Translations under genes and position numbers: made by a program
Assembly: GCA_023014365.1 (NCBI GenBank)
Contig: JAEBUN010000011.1
Span: forward strand, 558,001-622,000
Length of the DNA stretch: 64,000 bases
Source: Lepiota brunneoincarnata
Taxonomy: Eukaryota > Basidiomycota > Agaricomycetes > Agaricales > Agaricaceae
Reading direction: 5' to 3'
Part shown: positions 22,863 through 33,829 of the stretch, one piece after another
How positions within the stretch are numbered: the first letter of the stretch is position 1
How the letters are laid out: every line of letters begins with the position of its first letter
The notes under the pieces: generated by a model
The model's input: the letters and a program-made list of their open reading frames with translations, nothing else
Database searches by the model: none
What the model was told of the DNA's origin: nothing

Positions 22863-23699
22863 TTAGGACCGCAGAGGGAGTAGTAGCCTGTGGGCGTATT
22901 TGAGTTCAGGAAATCCAACCAGCATTTTAAGAGTACGCAATACGTGGGTCTATTCGCCTCTGACACTGAAACGATGGCGTCTTCAGTATAAGAATTCCAT
23001 GTTACTGTATCAATAGAAGCGAAGGTTATGAAGAGACAGGAGTGGAATGCATTGGTTCCGGAAACGAATCATTGCCAACAATGGAAGTTTCATCTTACGT
23101 GTAATGTGCGGTCTTTCTCGATTGAACGTTGAACGATGGCAGGATGTGTGCGATGCTTTCTCGGTTCTCTTCAAGCGTCCACGACAGCAAATGCGATATC
23201 GGGCGTTAAGATAAAGGGGTGCGCCAACATCCTGACTGCCACCATCTTTGCCCTTGGCCTCTACGACTGCTGCCTCCAATAATACACCCATTATGACATC
23301 CACCATGGGGTTAGGGTAGGGTGATCACCGAGGAGGATGGTCCTCGCACTGGCAAGGTGGACGGATTGAATTACCGATTACATCCTGACCAACGAAGCGA
23401 ATCAAGATAACGCTAATCTCAAAAGTGCCTCCAGGAGGCAGGTAATGTAAACCATGTAGGACATCCAATGAATCACACAATTCCGAGCCGATGATGAACG
23501 TTGAACCTGCCATCCCATATGAAAATAAATCACACGCCGGTACTCGGCCGTTGATTGTGGTGTGATAGTACCAGCGCCAACTGTTTTAAAGGCTTAAGTC
23601 GTCCCGACGTGCATCTACAGCCCCCCGAGATGCGACAGCGGCGATGATTCACAGTATCAAAGAGACCCAGTGATCCGCAGAAGTTTCTGGAATGGTTGG

Positions 23700-24177
23700 G
23701 TACTGCATCCTGTTCAACCCCGCGTCGAGGAAGCTTATTGTGGGGTGTATTCTATTCGTAAGTAAATTTAACCCTCATATGAAGCATAAGAATACCCTCT
23801 CAATCTCCGTTCCGCCCTTTGATTCCATTTGATCCAGTGCTTAATAACCCCTATTCCGAAAACGCCTCATCCCGCAACCGCTTGCATCCAGTCCGGTAGT
23901 AGGGCGGTTGATGATAGATGGTGCCAGTGATGATCACGATGTGCTAAGAAAAAGAGGTGAATTGACCCGCAAATGTTGGAGCGCAACACCCAATCGCCCA
24001 GAATCAATGATATTTTCCTTTGAAGCGCCAGAAAAGTAGGTGGGCATTTGCAAAGGTACACAGAGTGGCAGCAACCATCAAGGCCAAGGAACTAGCTATC
24101 CTAATAGTCGTTGCCGGGTTATGGATCTCCGACACTGCGTTGCTGCGTAGTTCGCGCTGGAGAATCTCATGAAGGAC
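23700..24177 (-). pseudogene. Second permease relic in unit B, 3' part
   Basis: Decayed minus-strand permease DNA matches 33720-34560 of unit C but carries large internal deletions. Recognisable stretches include the VAATLCTFANA helix and TTIRIASSLALM. It is interrupted at 24178 by an LTR; the remaining 5' part continues at 25646 and 27974. Confidence 0.65.
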
Positions 24178-25641
24178 TGTAGAGGTGGGCATGCGGCTGC
24201 ATGTGCAGCGGCTGCCCCATGCCACCTCTCGTAGTTTTCGGAAGCCAAACATGGAACGGAAATCGAACTCGGAACCCGAACCCGGATCGAACCCCGGATC
24301 ACGACTTTCGGAGCGCTCGCGCAAAAGTAATAGCTATCATTCGACGGCGTATCCGTCCCGTCGATAGCCTCATGTGTTCAAGGGCAGACAATTTTCCTTA
24401 TTCATTTCTCCATTCCGTTTCACGAGCTCGATCATAGAGTAAAATTTTCTCCCTCTTTTAGTTTTCTCTGTGCTTCGCATATCACCCTTTTTATCCTATC
24501 GTTTCCTGTTCCCTAATCTTTGGCTAGCGTAGCCGAGAAAAACTTCGCGATTCTCCTGTTTCACATTCCCTACATCCCAGTGAAGAGAACTCGACTCCTC
24601 AGCACGTGAAAAGCGCCGAAACAAAACCGAAACACAAACGAAACACGATCGAAACAGCGCTTACACGAACCAACAAAGGGGCGAGTGTGGTTGGCGAAAC
24701 AACCACTGGGCTTCGAAAACCAAGAAAGACAAGTTATATGTGAGAGAGCGAGAGAGAGAGGGAGAATGAGACTGAGAGGGAGTTTTTGGGTCCTATATTG
24801 ACTGCTGAGCTCATAAGTGAGCTCGGAACTTTATATACAAGTAAATTATTGTACTAGCTATGTTTTCTGTACCGAAACGGATCGAAAAATCGAGAGATAA
24901 TTATACTAGAACAAATCTGGAGAATAAGGAACGTGAAACAGGAGAGATTGTGAAGTTTTCACAACTACATTAACAGGGAAATGGGAAAACAGAATAGAAA
25001 AGATGAAAGGGGTGGTATGCGAGGCTCAGAGGAGTCTATATATGGGGAGAAAACTTATGCTATGGTTCAAGTTCAGGGAAAGGAATAGAAAAGTAGTGAA
25101 AATTTATTTGTTAGGGAATGTAAGAGGTTTCAAGTGAAAGGGATATGTCGCGAAATGATAACAGCTTTGTTCAGCTGGGCGCTCCGAGTTTCTTGATCCA
25201 AGTTTGGATTTTGGGTTCCGAGTTCGGGTTCCGAGTCCTATGAGAGGTGGCATAGGGCAGCCTTTGCAGGTGTAGCCGCTTGCCCACCTCTACACCAGAT
25301 ACGACCTTGCTTCAGTAGCCGATATTTTCCTCGCCATTTTGGTGTAGGAAAAACTTAATTACTTGTAGTTCTGGTGTATATAAAGTAGGAACTTCGGAGA
25401 CGAGTTCTCCAGTCAACAGAAGACCCGGAATCTATCTCTCTATCTCATTTTCTCTCTCTCCATCCTCTATAACGTGTTCCTGAGGTTTTCAAAGCCCTGT
25501 GATCATTTCGCCGATCACGCTCGCACCTTGTTTTGCTGTGTTTTGTTTGTGTTTCGCTTTGGTTTCGGCTTGTTTCAGCTTGTTTCGCTTAGCCGTTTCT
25601 GCCCCAACGCGATCCCCTGTAGGAGAGTCTGAGCCTCTTCA
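24178..25641 (+). mobile_element. Older solo LTR (family 1), target duplication GGAC
   Basis: It begins TGTAGAGGTGGGCATGCGG and ends GAGCCTCTTCA, and is flanked by GGAC on both sides (24174-24177 and 25642-25645). It is clearly more diverged than the 19578 copy and is split by a nested LTR at 24581-25294. Without the nest it is about 750 bp. It sits in the second permease relic of unit B. Confidence 0.8.
24581..25294 (-). mobile_element. Solo LTR (family 1) nested in an older LTR, target duplication CCAG
   Basis: A 714-bp reverse-orientation copy, TGAAGAGAACTCGACTCC to GCTTGCCCACCTCTACA, nearly identical to 19578-20291. Four-base CCAG direct repeats lie at 24577-24580 and 25295-25298. No internal retroelement genes are present. 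Confidence 0.88.
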
Positions 25642-26237
25642 GGACTGAATCATCCTAGAGGAAGTTAGCCAGGCAGAACACATTGAAGAGAACTAGACTC
25701 TTCAGCACGTGAAAGGCGCCGAAACAAAACCGAAACACGATCGAAACACGATCGAAACAGCGCTAACACGAACAAACAAAGGGGCGAGTGTGGTTGGCAG
25801 AACAACCACTGGGCTTCGAAAACCGGGAAAGATGAGATAATTGAGAGAAAGAGAGAGAAAGAGATCAAGAGGGAGTTTCTGGGTCATAAATTGACTGCCG
25901 AGCTCATAAGCGAGCTCGGAACTTTATATACAAGCAAAATATTGTACTGACTATGTTTTCTGTACCGAAACAGACCGAAAAATTTAGATATAATTATGCT
26001 AGGACAAATCTGGGGATAGTGAAGGTGAAACAGGGGAAGAATGAGAAGTTTTTGTGGCTACAAGAACAGATATAAGGGAAGCTGAAGGGAACTAGTGAAC
26101 GGGGTGGTGTGTGAAGCTCAGAAAGATCTAAATAAGGGAGAAAAACTTATGCTATGGTTCAAGTTCAGTGAAAGGAATAGAAAAGTAGTGAAAATTTATT
26201 TGTTAGGGAATGTAAGAGGTTTCAAGTGAAAGGGATA

Positions 26238-27842
26238 CAGTGACCCACAAAACTGTTCCAATGTTTTATACTTTTAACTTAAAGTAGTAATAGCTCAATG
26301 GATAAAATGACTAAATTTGTGAATATATTTATACACATAGCCAAACATGTCATATCTGACCCTGCAAAGTCGCGTTATGTAATACTTCCAAATTGGGCAA
26401 TTATGAATTTTGTAAGCATGTTGAGTCATTGGAACAGTTTTGTCAATGACATATTATACCAGGCCATTGTATTATTTCTAGTACTTAGAGTGGCTCCCTT
26501 TGGCTTTGAGAACAGCTGCTACTCTCCTAGGCATACTTTCAATTAACCTCTGATACTCAGAAGCTGAAATAGCATCCCACTCCTTCTCTACCTCCTACTA
26601 CAACTCCTTTATACCCTTGAGAGGAGATTCATACTCTCCCAGTGTTCTCTTCACATAATCCCATAAGTGGTCAATGGGATTGAAGTCAGGTGATGTGCTG
26701 GCCAGATTAGCAGCCTAAAATGATATTTTTGAAACCATTCTGGGGCCAATACACTCTTGTGTTTGGGATCATTATCTTGCTAGAAGATGATATCTTGGGG
26801 TTTAAGCTTGTACCACTGGAGACTCTTCTTCAAATCCTCCTCCAAAATTTGCACAAACAACTCTGCATCCATCCTTCCATCAATCCTCACTGCATAGCCT
26901 GGGCTATCCCACAGTATACAACCCCAAACTATCACTGATCCTCCTCTATACTTCAGAGTTTCCTGAACCAGTCTTTCACTGAGTCCCTCTCCCTTCTTTT
27001 TCCATCCCCACTTCCTCCCATCTGACCCCAGACAATTGATTTTGGTCTCATCAGACCATACAACCAGCTTCCAGTCTTCCACAGTCCAATGCTGGTGTGT
27101 CAGAGAAAAATCTAGCCTAGCTCTCCTATGTTTGTCAAAGGATAAAGGCTTTTTTTGCTTGACTATAGCCTTCATTCCTGCCTGTTTGAGATGCCTTAAC
27201 ACAATCTGTGAAGAGACTGATGTTCCAATGATGGGAACAAGAGATTTGGCTATATCTACAGCAGTTTCAGCCTTGCCAGCAGAGATAAGATAGATAGTAC
27301 ACTGGATGTTGGTAGTAGAGAGTTTTGAAGGATGTCCTCCAAGTGATTTGGTAAGGCTGGAACAATTTTTAGAGGCTAGCCTGGATATGGTACTGTGCCC
27401 AACACCAGCAATTGCCTCAATTTTAGTATAGGAATGGTGAGAATTTAGCATAGAGAGAATGGTTTTCTTTAGAATAGAAGATAATGGTTTTATGGTAAGT
27501 GGGGGGGTTGAGAATGATAGGACATGGCTGTTAGCACATTTATTTATATGTCAAAGACACATAGTCACATGATCTTGTTAATTTACAATCAACAGAGTCA
27601 TGTAATTGCTTGAATTAGTATCAAAATTTACCATTGACAAAACTGTTCCAATAACTTAAAATGCTTACAAAATTCATAATTGACTTATTTGGAAGTATTA
27701 CATAACGTGAATTTGCAGGGTCAGATATAACATGTTTGGCTATGTTTAGAAATATATTCACAAATCTATCCATTTTATTCACTGAGCTATTACTACTTTA
27801 AGTCAAAAGTACAAAACATTGGAACAGTTTTATGGGTCACTG
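26238..27842. mobile_element. Tc1/mariner transposon with about 210-bp inverted repeats
   Basis: The element is bounded by TA on both sides (26236-26237 and 27843-27844). Its ends CAGTGACCCACAAAACTG and its complement match over about 210 bp (26238-26449 and 27632-27842) with scattered differences. Each long repeat also ends inside with an inverted copy of the outer AAAACTGTTCCAATG core. A dead transposase lies between. Its nesting inside the LTR shows it arrived after that LTR. Confidence 0.92.
26478..27451 (-). pseudogene. Tc1-like transposase, interrupted by stops
   Basis: This DDE/D transposase would cut and paste the surrounding element. N-terminal helix-turn-helix features (AIAGVGHSTISRLASKN) are followed by GGHPSKLS, VVWSDETKI with the first catalytic Asp, GGSVIVWGCI, QDNDPKHKS with the second Asp, and SPDFNPIDHLWDYVKRTL, where Asp replaces the usual Glu (spacing 34). 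A TAG stop falls just before QDNDPKH (near 26777) and further stops follow, so the protein is not made. The start at 27451 is conservative: open sequence runs a little further upstream without an ATG. Confidence 0.88.
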
Positions 27843-27973
27843 TATGTTGCAAAATGATAACGGCTTTGTTCAGCTGGGCACTCTGAGTTTCTTGATCCAA
27901 GTTCAGGTTCCGAGTCCTACGAGAGGTGGCATAGGGCAGCCTTTGCAGGTGTAGCCACTTGCCCACCTCTACA

Positions 27974-28345
27974 GCATGACACTGAACAGTTGGACATACA
28001 CTATATAGGCTGAGACATTGAGGATTGCATATACAATCCTACCCTCTCAAATGTTCTCGAGATTCTGTCCTGCTTTCTCTCCGTCGATCCTGCCAGTGAA
28101 CCTGTAACTTTGGGGATTCCATCTCCATAAATGCCTGGTGCCCATAACAATCAGCAGGACAAAGTGCTTGAGGACGCCCCAGCACATTTTGCAGCCGTAA
28201 TTCCCATTTAGGTGACCATGCTGTGGGGGAGGAGGAGAGAGACTGTGGTGTAAGCAAAAGATGTAAGCTTGAGGGCCATTGGGGATGGGGTCCTCAAATG
28301 ATAGTGCTCTCATGGCGTATTCGCCAAAAACCACATGGGTAGCCT
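27974..28345 (-). pseudogene. Second permease relic in unit B, 5' part
   Basis: It matches 34585-34985 of unit C (for example CCTACCCTCTCAAATGTTCTCGA against GTGCCCTCCCAAAAATTCTCGA). Permease-like pieces are legible in different frames: VFGEYAMRAL, KHFVLLIVMGT and GRIDGEKAGQN. It is out of frame throughout, and homology ends near 28345. Confidence 0.65.
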
Positions 28346-28534
28346 GTTACCCGGGTTAGGGGTTTGCTCTTGAGTAGCATGGAGTTCGACACAGGATGTC
28401 TATACAGACTTGGTCCTGTCCTACTAAGTGTGACTTGGAGACGATGGAGCACTATAAGTCCAGCCAGTTATGGCAAAGAGGTATAGGAGGCAAGAACTTT
28501 ATAACACTAAGATAAGGATACAAGGTACTGTATC

Positions 28535-28999
28535 TAGTGCACATCATGGGTTTGCAAACCCATGCGGGTACACGGGTATGGGCTGGCCAGGTGCAGGTGC
28601 AGGTCCAACATCAGGTACCCGCATGAAACCTGTACCTGTGGCGCGGGTCTGGCGGGTTTTTTTGAGGCACTATTATTCTAATCACCACTACTGTACAGTT
28701 TACGCCACAAATATTTTCGAGACAGTTGACTCCCATCAGAATGGCTCCAGCTCTATCAAAACTTGCAACATGTCTCACAACCCAACCTGAGATAACTACA
28801 TGACAGAAAGTTGCTAATCTACTATCTACGACGTGAACCCGTGGTGCCAACCCACACGGCTTTCCATACCCGCGTAACCTGCAAGTACCTGTACCCATAC
28901 CTGCCTGTACCCATACCCACAAGCATGGGTATGGGTTTCACACAGGTAAAGGTACGGGTAGAGGTCGAGTGACCCGTGGGTTACCCGTGACATGCACTA
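28535..28999. mobile_element. hAT-like MITE with 8-bp target duplication
   Basis: A 465-bp element is flanked by a perfect 8-bp direct repeat ACTGTATC (28527-28534 and 29000-29007). Its ends, TAGTGCACATCATGGGTT and the complement of the right end TAGTGCATGTCACGGGTA, form imperfect terminal inverted repeats. The inside is rich in short ACCCATACC/GGGTATGGG motifs in both orientations and codes for nothing recognisable. An 8-bp duplication with short inverted ends is typical of hAT elements. Confidence 0.8.
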
Positions 29000-29007
29000 A
29001 CTGTATC

Positions 29008-29635
29008 CTTATATACTTCTAAGTGTGGCTGTACTCCTACTATAATAGTTCGGACCAAGGTAGTTATGAGTCAGAGATAAGAAACATGAGGCATATGGTA
29101 ATAATAGTCCTTCTGATGTACACTACTGATGGTTTCATAGTGACATGGGAATGTAGTTAAAAATAACCGTCCTTCTGATAAGAGTTCTGATAACATAGCC
29201 TGCTGTAGACTGTGTGGTGGAAAAGGACAAGATCAAGCAAAAGCGCAATGAATGAAGTATGGAGAACTAATGGAATTCCTTCTTCGCTGATGGAAGGTGT
29301 GTGAAACTCCATTAGCCCCTCAAAAAGATAGGCCCTAATTGGCCCATGGACTTTGGGGTCTAGTATCACTCTACGGTGTGCATGTAGTTTCGCGGCCACT
29401 GCTGCAGCAAGGTGCAGATGACAGCGCATGCAAGGCTGAGTCCCAAACTGAGGAACCATAGAATGTTTGCTGCAACAGCGGGGCTTGGAGCGCTGAACAG
29501 GATCAGATGGTTGGATATGGGTATTTTTCGTGATCACTGAGACTTGTTGGGAAAGCTGGCAGAGAGCAGTGGTAAGATCGCTGGAATCAAGTTTCAAGAG
29601 CTTCTGTCCTTCGATAATGAATGCTGTAACTATTG
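29008..29635. other. Unassigned sequence between MITE and unit C
   Basis: It includes a 146-codon minus-strand open frame (29157-29597) with no recognised domain. It is not shared with units A or B as far as I can see. Confidence 0.35.
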
Positions 29636-29788
29636 CAGAAAAGAGACCAGCCTGGTTGGAGTTGTTTCAACAGGTGATAGACGGAGGCAGGGAGACAAAT
29701 GAATATCAAAACACCTTCTTTTGCAATTTTCCATCTTTTGACCAGGGCATCATCATGGGCCTTGGCTTCCCTAATGTAGTTGCTCTAG

Positions 29789-30491
29789 TGTAGAGGTGGG
29801 CAAGCAGCTACACCTGCAAAGGCCACCCTATGCCACCTCTTGTAGGACTCGGAACCCAAACTCAGAACCCAAAATCCAAACCCGGATCAAGAAACCCAGA
29901 GCGCCCAGCTGATTAGAGCCATTATCATTTTGCAACATATCCATTTCGCCCAAAACATCTTGCATTCCTTAACAAATAAATTTTCACTATATTTCTATTC
30001 CTTTCCCTGAGGTTGAACTTTAGCATAAGTTTTTCTCCCTTATTTAGATCTTTCTGAGCTTCACACACCACCCCGTTCACTAGTTCCCTTCAGCTTCCCT
30101 TATATCTGTTCTTGTAGCCACAAAAACTTCTCATTCTTCCCCTGTTTCACCTTCACTATCCCCAGATTTGTCCTAGCATAATTTTATCTAAATTTTTCGG
30201 TCTGTTTCGGTACAGAAAACATAGTCAGTACAATATTTTGCTTGTATATAAAGTTCTGAGCTCACTTATGAGCTCGGCAGTCAATTTACGACCCAGAAAC
30301 TCCCTCTCGATCTCTTTCTCTCTCTCTCTCTCAATTATCTCGTCTTTCCCGGTTTTCGAAGCCCAGTGGTTGTTTCGCCAACCACACTCGCCCCTTTGTT
30401 TGTTCGTGTTAGCGCTGTTTCGATCGTGTTTCGTTTGCATTTCGGTTTTGTTTCGGCGCTTTTCACGTGCTGAAGAGTCAGTTTCTCTTCA
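29789..30491 (+). mobile_element. Solo LTR (family 1), target duplication CTAG
   Basis: A 703-bp direct copy, TGTAGAGGTGGGCAAGCAGC to AGTTTCTCTTCA, is flanked by CTAG at 29785-29788 and 30492-30495. Units A and B read straight through the site (GTTGCTTCAGCATGT, GTTGCTCCAGCATGT), which fixes the boundaries independently. Confidence 0.9.
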
Positions 30492-30753
30492 CTAGCATGT
30501 GTGATAAAATTCCCTTGGTAGCCACCGCTCCGAGGATGCCGCAATAAACGTTTGATGGGAAGAGTCAGTTCCATATCTGCGCCCAAATCAAAATTTTCTA
30601 GATTTTCCTGAGTATGCTGTAGTGTTCGCCTCTGTCACCGTTGAACGCAGGGCAGAGTTCTCACATGTGCTTCCAAATCGGCTACTTTACTCTCGCGTGT
30701 GCTCAAGTGCTCAAGAGTCCTCACACGCAACATTTCCAGAGGCAGGTGAGAAA

Positions 30754-32881
30754 TTATATTGCCAAACTAACCTGATGGCCTTGACCTGACCAAAGGACAA
30801 AAGGAATGGTTTTATTATCTATCATCTCGAATCTATGCCTTTGCAGTATTTTATGTGACTCGAACGCCACCACCCCAACACTCATCTCCCAGAACCTGGC
30901 ATGAGAAGAAATCCCGACGACCTGTTCCACCTGATTCAGCGATTTTCTCACAGCCCAACCCACCACGCCTATGGCGAAAACACCCCACCCAGCAACGGCA
31001 TGCGTCCAGTATGGCAGATACTCGTATGGCTCAAATCCAGAAGGTGGCCTTACAAGAGGAGCTACGAACAAAAACACATTTGCTGCACCGAAGAAGGCTG
31101 CAGACAGTAGGGTGGCTGGCGATAAAAGGTGCCAAGGCAAATTGCGATGTTCTGAGGACTTTTTGGACGCCGAGATAAAAAGATAAATAAGGCCGAAGGA
31201 AATGACAGCGTTGATAACTGCAAACGGGTAGGATATCTGTCATATTCCATACCATTAGCAGTATTCGCCGCAACATTGAATTCCAAACATACGACGTTAA
31301 TGACGAAGTCATATGCATCGCCTGGAGGCACAAAAAATATAATGAGCACGCACACGACCCAGTCTGTATAGCTCCGGGCTTCAGCTGATGCCACAAAGGG
31401 GAGTTAGATTTGGGAACTGACGTAAACCAAAACCTGCAAGCGGCGTGCTATACGGCCAGTTCGATGCCCAGATTTTGCTGAAAGGTAAAACACCGGCTTT
31501 CCCTAGTTCTTGGTTTACGCGTCCTTGGGAAAATAACTGGAACATAGAGCTACAGCCACATTTGGTAAAAGAAAGGAAGAACGTACCAATGCAAGAACGT
31601 TTCCCAGAGCAGAGCACACAACTCCAATATCGACCCACCGTTCTACGTGCTCTCCCCAAATGTTCCGCATAAGTAAAGTAACAACCAGTCGCTTAGAGTT
31701 GATAATCTCTTCCTTCGAGGCACCAGAGAAGTATGCAGCATTCGTGAGGATATACAGAGTGGCAACAACGATAATGGCCAGGGGCCCAGCTATCCTGATG
31801 GTCCTCGCTGGATTGTGTATCTCCGACAATGTGTAGTTTGCACTTGAAAATCCCGCGAAGGACCAGATCACCTAGGAGAAAAGTTAATCGAGCAGCCCAT
31901 GCGTCTGGGAGTATCCAGACATACGCAATAGAGGCCTAGACATATTGAAGATATGTTCAGAGCCGTACCCTCCCAGATATTTTCGAAATTCCTTCTGCCC
32001 CTCCATCGGTCCATACTCTTTGTTGATCCTGCATGTTCGGGGACTCCATCTCGCAATGCTACAAACCCGGTACCAACAACAATCAGGACAACAAAGATCT
32101 TGAAGACACCCAACGTATTTTGCAGCCGTAGCCCCCAGTTGGGTACTATGCCGTGGAGAAGAAGAGCAGCCGTGATGCAAGCAAAAGATGTGAGTTTGAG
32201 AACCACTGGGGATGGGTCTCGCAAGAATAAGGCTCTCAGGACGTATTCGCCGAAAATCAATGAGTTTCCTGCCGCATAGCCTGCAGCGCAAGTGAGCTGA
32301 CTGTCCACTGCCGCCAAGCGTTGCGTACCCATCAATGTAACATTTGCGGCGTACATATACGTTATCAGATATTTTGGATTAGGGAACAGATATTCCAAGT
32401 AGTTTTTCTCGCCGCCATTCCGGGGGAATGCCTAGGTATCAGATGACGAAACGGACCACTGAATGACAAGGGTGGCCAGCTTACCGTTCCCCATACAATA
32501 TAAACCTGCATACCCGCTGCAGCGATGACCGCTCCCAGAATCCACAAAAGGCTACATCACTAAGCAATGAGAGTTGGGATCAGATGCGGTCTACTCACAA
32601 TGAGGAACCAATGCTTCCGCTGAGTGCAAGGACCATTGCAGGTGTAGCGAAAATTCTCCAAAACCAGTCAGCAATGCGGGCAATCTGAGCTGTCAGCGGC
32701 AGCTCACCTACCCAGTGCCAATGATGCGATTGAAGATGATGAATACTACGGAGAAGACACCAATACGTTTCTCGTGACTTGGGGAGGGACTGGGCTGCGA
32801 AGTCCCATAATGACGAATCTCGTTCCCTGAGAGCAATGGAGAATCCAAGGCTTCTCCATTGATGTGGTGAGAGTCTGGCAT
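30754..32881 (-). CDS. MUP1-like methionine permease, copy C, extended C-terminus
   Basis: The third permease copy starts at ATG 32881 (MPDSHHINGEALDSPLLSGN). Order of motifs: IGVFSVVFIIFNRIIGTG, GIFATPAMVLALSGSIGSS, LLWILGAVIAAAGMQVYIVW, AFPRNGGEKNYLEYLFPNPK, YAAGNSLIFGEYVLRALF, AALLLHGIVPNWGLRL, GFSSANYTLSEIHNPART, GEHVERWVDIGVVCSAL, PPGDAYDFVIN and SPATLLSAAFFGAANVFLFV. The array partners stop after WAMKNR. Here an extra A in an A run (near 30945) removes that stop, and the frame runs about 55 further residues to 30754, so the tail is new and probably unstructured. No other frame defect was found. The likely role is methionine or related amino-acid uptake at the plasma membrane. Confidence 0.85.
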
Positions 32882-33829
32882 TTAGGACCGTAGAGGGAGT
32901 AGCTTGTGGGCGTACTTGAGTACAGGAAATCCAACTAGCGCCTATTTAAGGGTGTAAGTCTATTCGCCCCCGATGGTAAAACGATGGCATCAGTGTCAGA
33001 ATTCCATGATACTGCGATGGAAGTTTCATCTTACATGCAATAAGCAGTCTTTCTCGGTTGCCGTCAAAGCGCCCACGACACCAAACAAAATATCGGGCGT
33101 TAAGATTAGAGCGCGCGCCAACATCCCAACTATCATCCATCATCTTCGCTTTGGCTTCTGCGACTGCTGCCTCCAATCATACACCCAGTATCACACTCAA
33201 TGTAGGTTGATTTACTCACACATTATGCTCTACCATGGGGTATGGTAGGATGATCACCGAGGAGGCTGATCCTCGCAGCAAGGTGGACGGATTAAATGAC
33301 TGATTACACTCAGAACCGCTTGAGCGAATCAAGGTGGCGCTGATCTCAAAAGTGCCTCTAGGAGGCGGGGGATGTAAACCATGTAGGGACATCCAATGAA
33401 TCACACAATCCTAAGTCCGATGATGAACGTTGAACCCGCCATTCCATAGGAACAATCAATCGTATGCCTGGTGATTGTGGTGTGATAGTGCGAGGGCCAA
33501 CCGTTCCAAAGGCTTAAGTCGTCCAAACGTTCACTGACAGCTCCCGAGATGCGACAGCGGCGATGATGTTCCCCATTTTACAGTATCAAAGAACCCAGCG
33601 ATCCGCGGAAATTTCTGGAATGGTTCAGGGGTCTTAAAGAAAGTTGCTGCCTCTCGCTGGGGTTGATGGACAGTGGGATGCTGCATCCTGTTCAACCCGG
33701 CGTCGAGAGAGCTTAATGTAGGCTGTATTCTATTCGTAATTATACCCCAAGTATCATTGCAACACTATAAGCATAAGGATACCCTCTCAATCTCCGTTCC
33801 GCCTTTGATTCCATCTGTTCCGGCTCCTC

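Larger units (their letters stand above)
25684..27973 (-). mobile_element. Solo LTR (family 1), split by a Tc1/mariner element, duplication ACAT/GCAT
   Basis: A reverse-orientation LTR, about 685 bp when the 1605-bp element at 26238-27842 is removed. The flanks are ACAT (25680-25683) and GCAT (27974-27977), a 4-bp duplication with one change; unit C reads GCAT at the matching site. It sits in the second permease relic of unit B. Confidence 0.83.
20292..28345. repeat. Permease segmental repeat, unit B, split by transposons
   Basis: Second unit. It begins directly after the LTR, so the first part present in A and C is missing. It contains the intact permease copy B, its upstream region, and a second permease relic broken into 23700-24177, 25646-25683 and 27974-28345 by two LTR insertions. 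Removing 24178-25645 and 25684-27977 restores continuity with 34500-34990 of unit C. Confidence 0.8.

Noticed and set aside
24178..27973. One large inverted-repeat transposon with ends TGTAGAGGTGGGCA and TGCCCACCTCTACA
   Set aside because: The inverted ends belong to separate LTRs in opposite orientation, each with its own 4-bp target duplication; reading them as one element is wrong.
28535..28999. Telomere-like or minisatellite array because of GGGTA/TACCC motifs
   Set aside because: Units are irregular and occur in both orientations inside a bounded element with an 8-bp duplication; MITE is the better reading.
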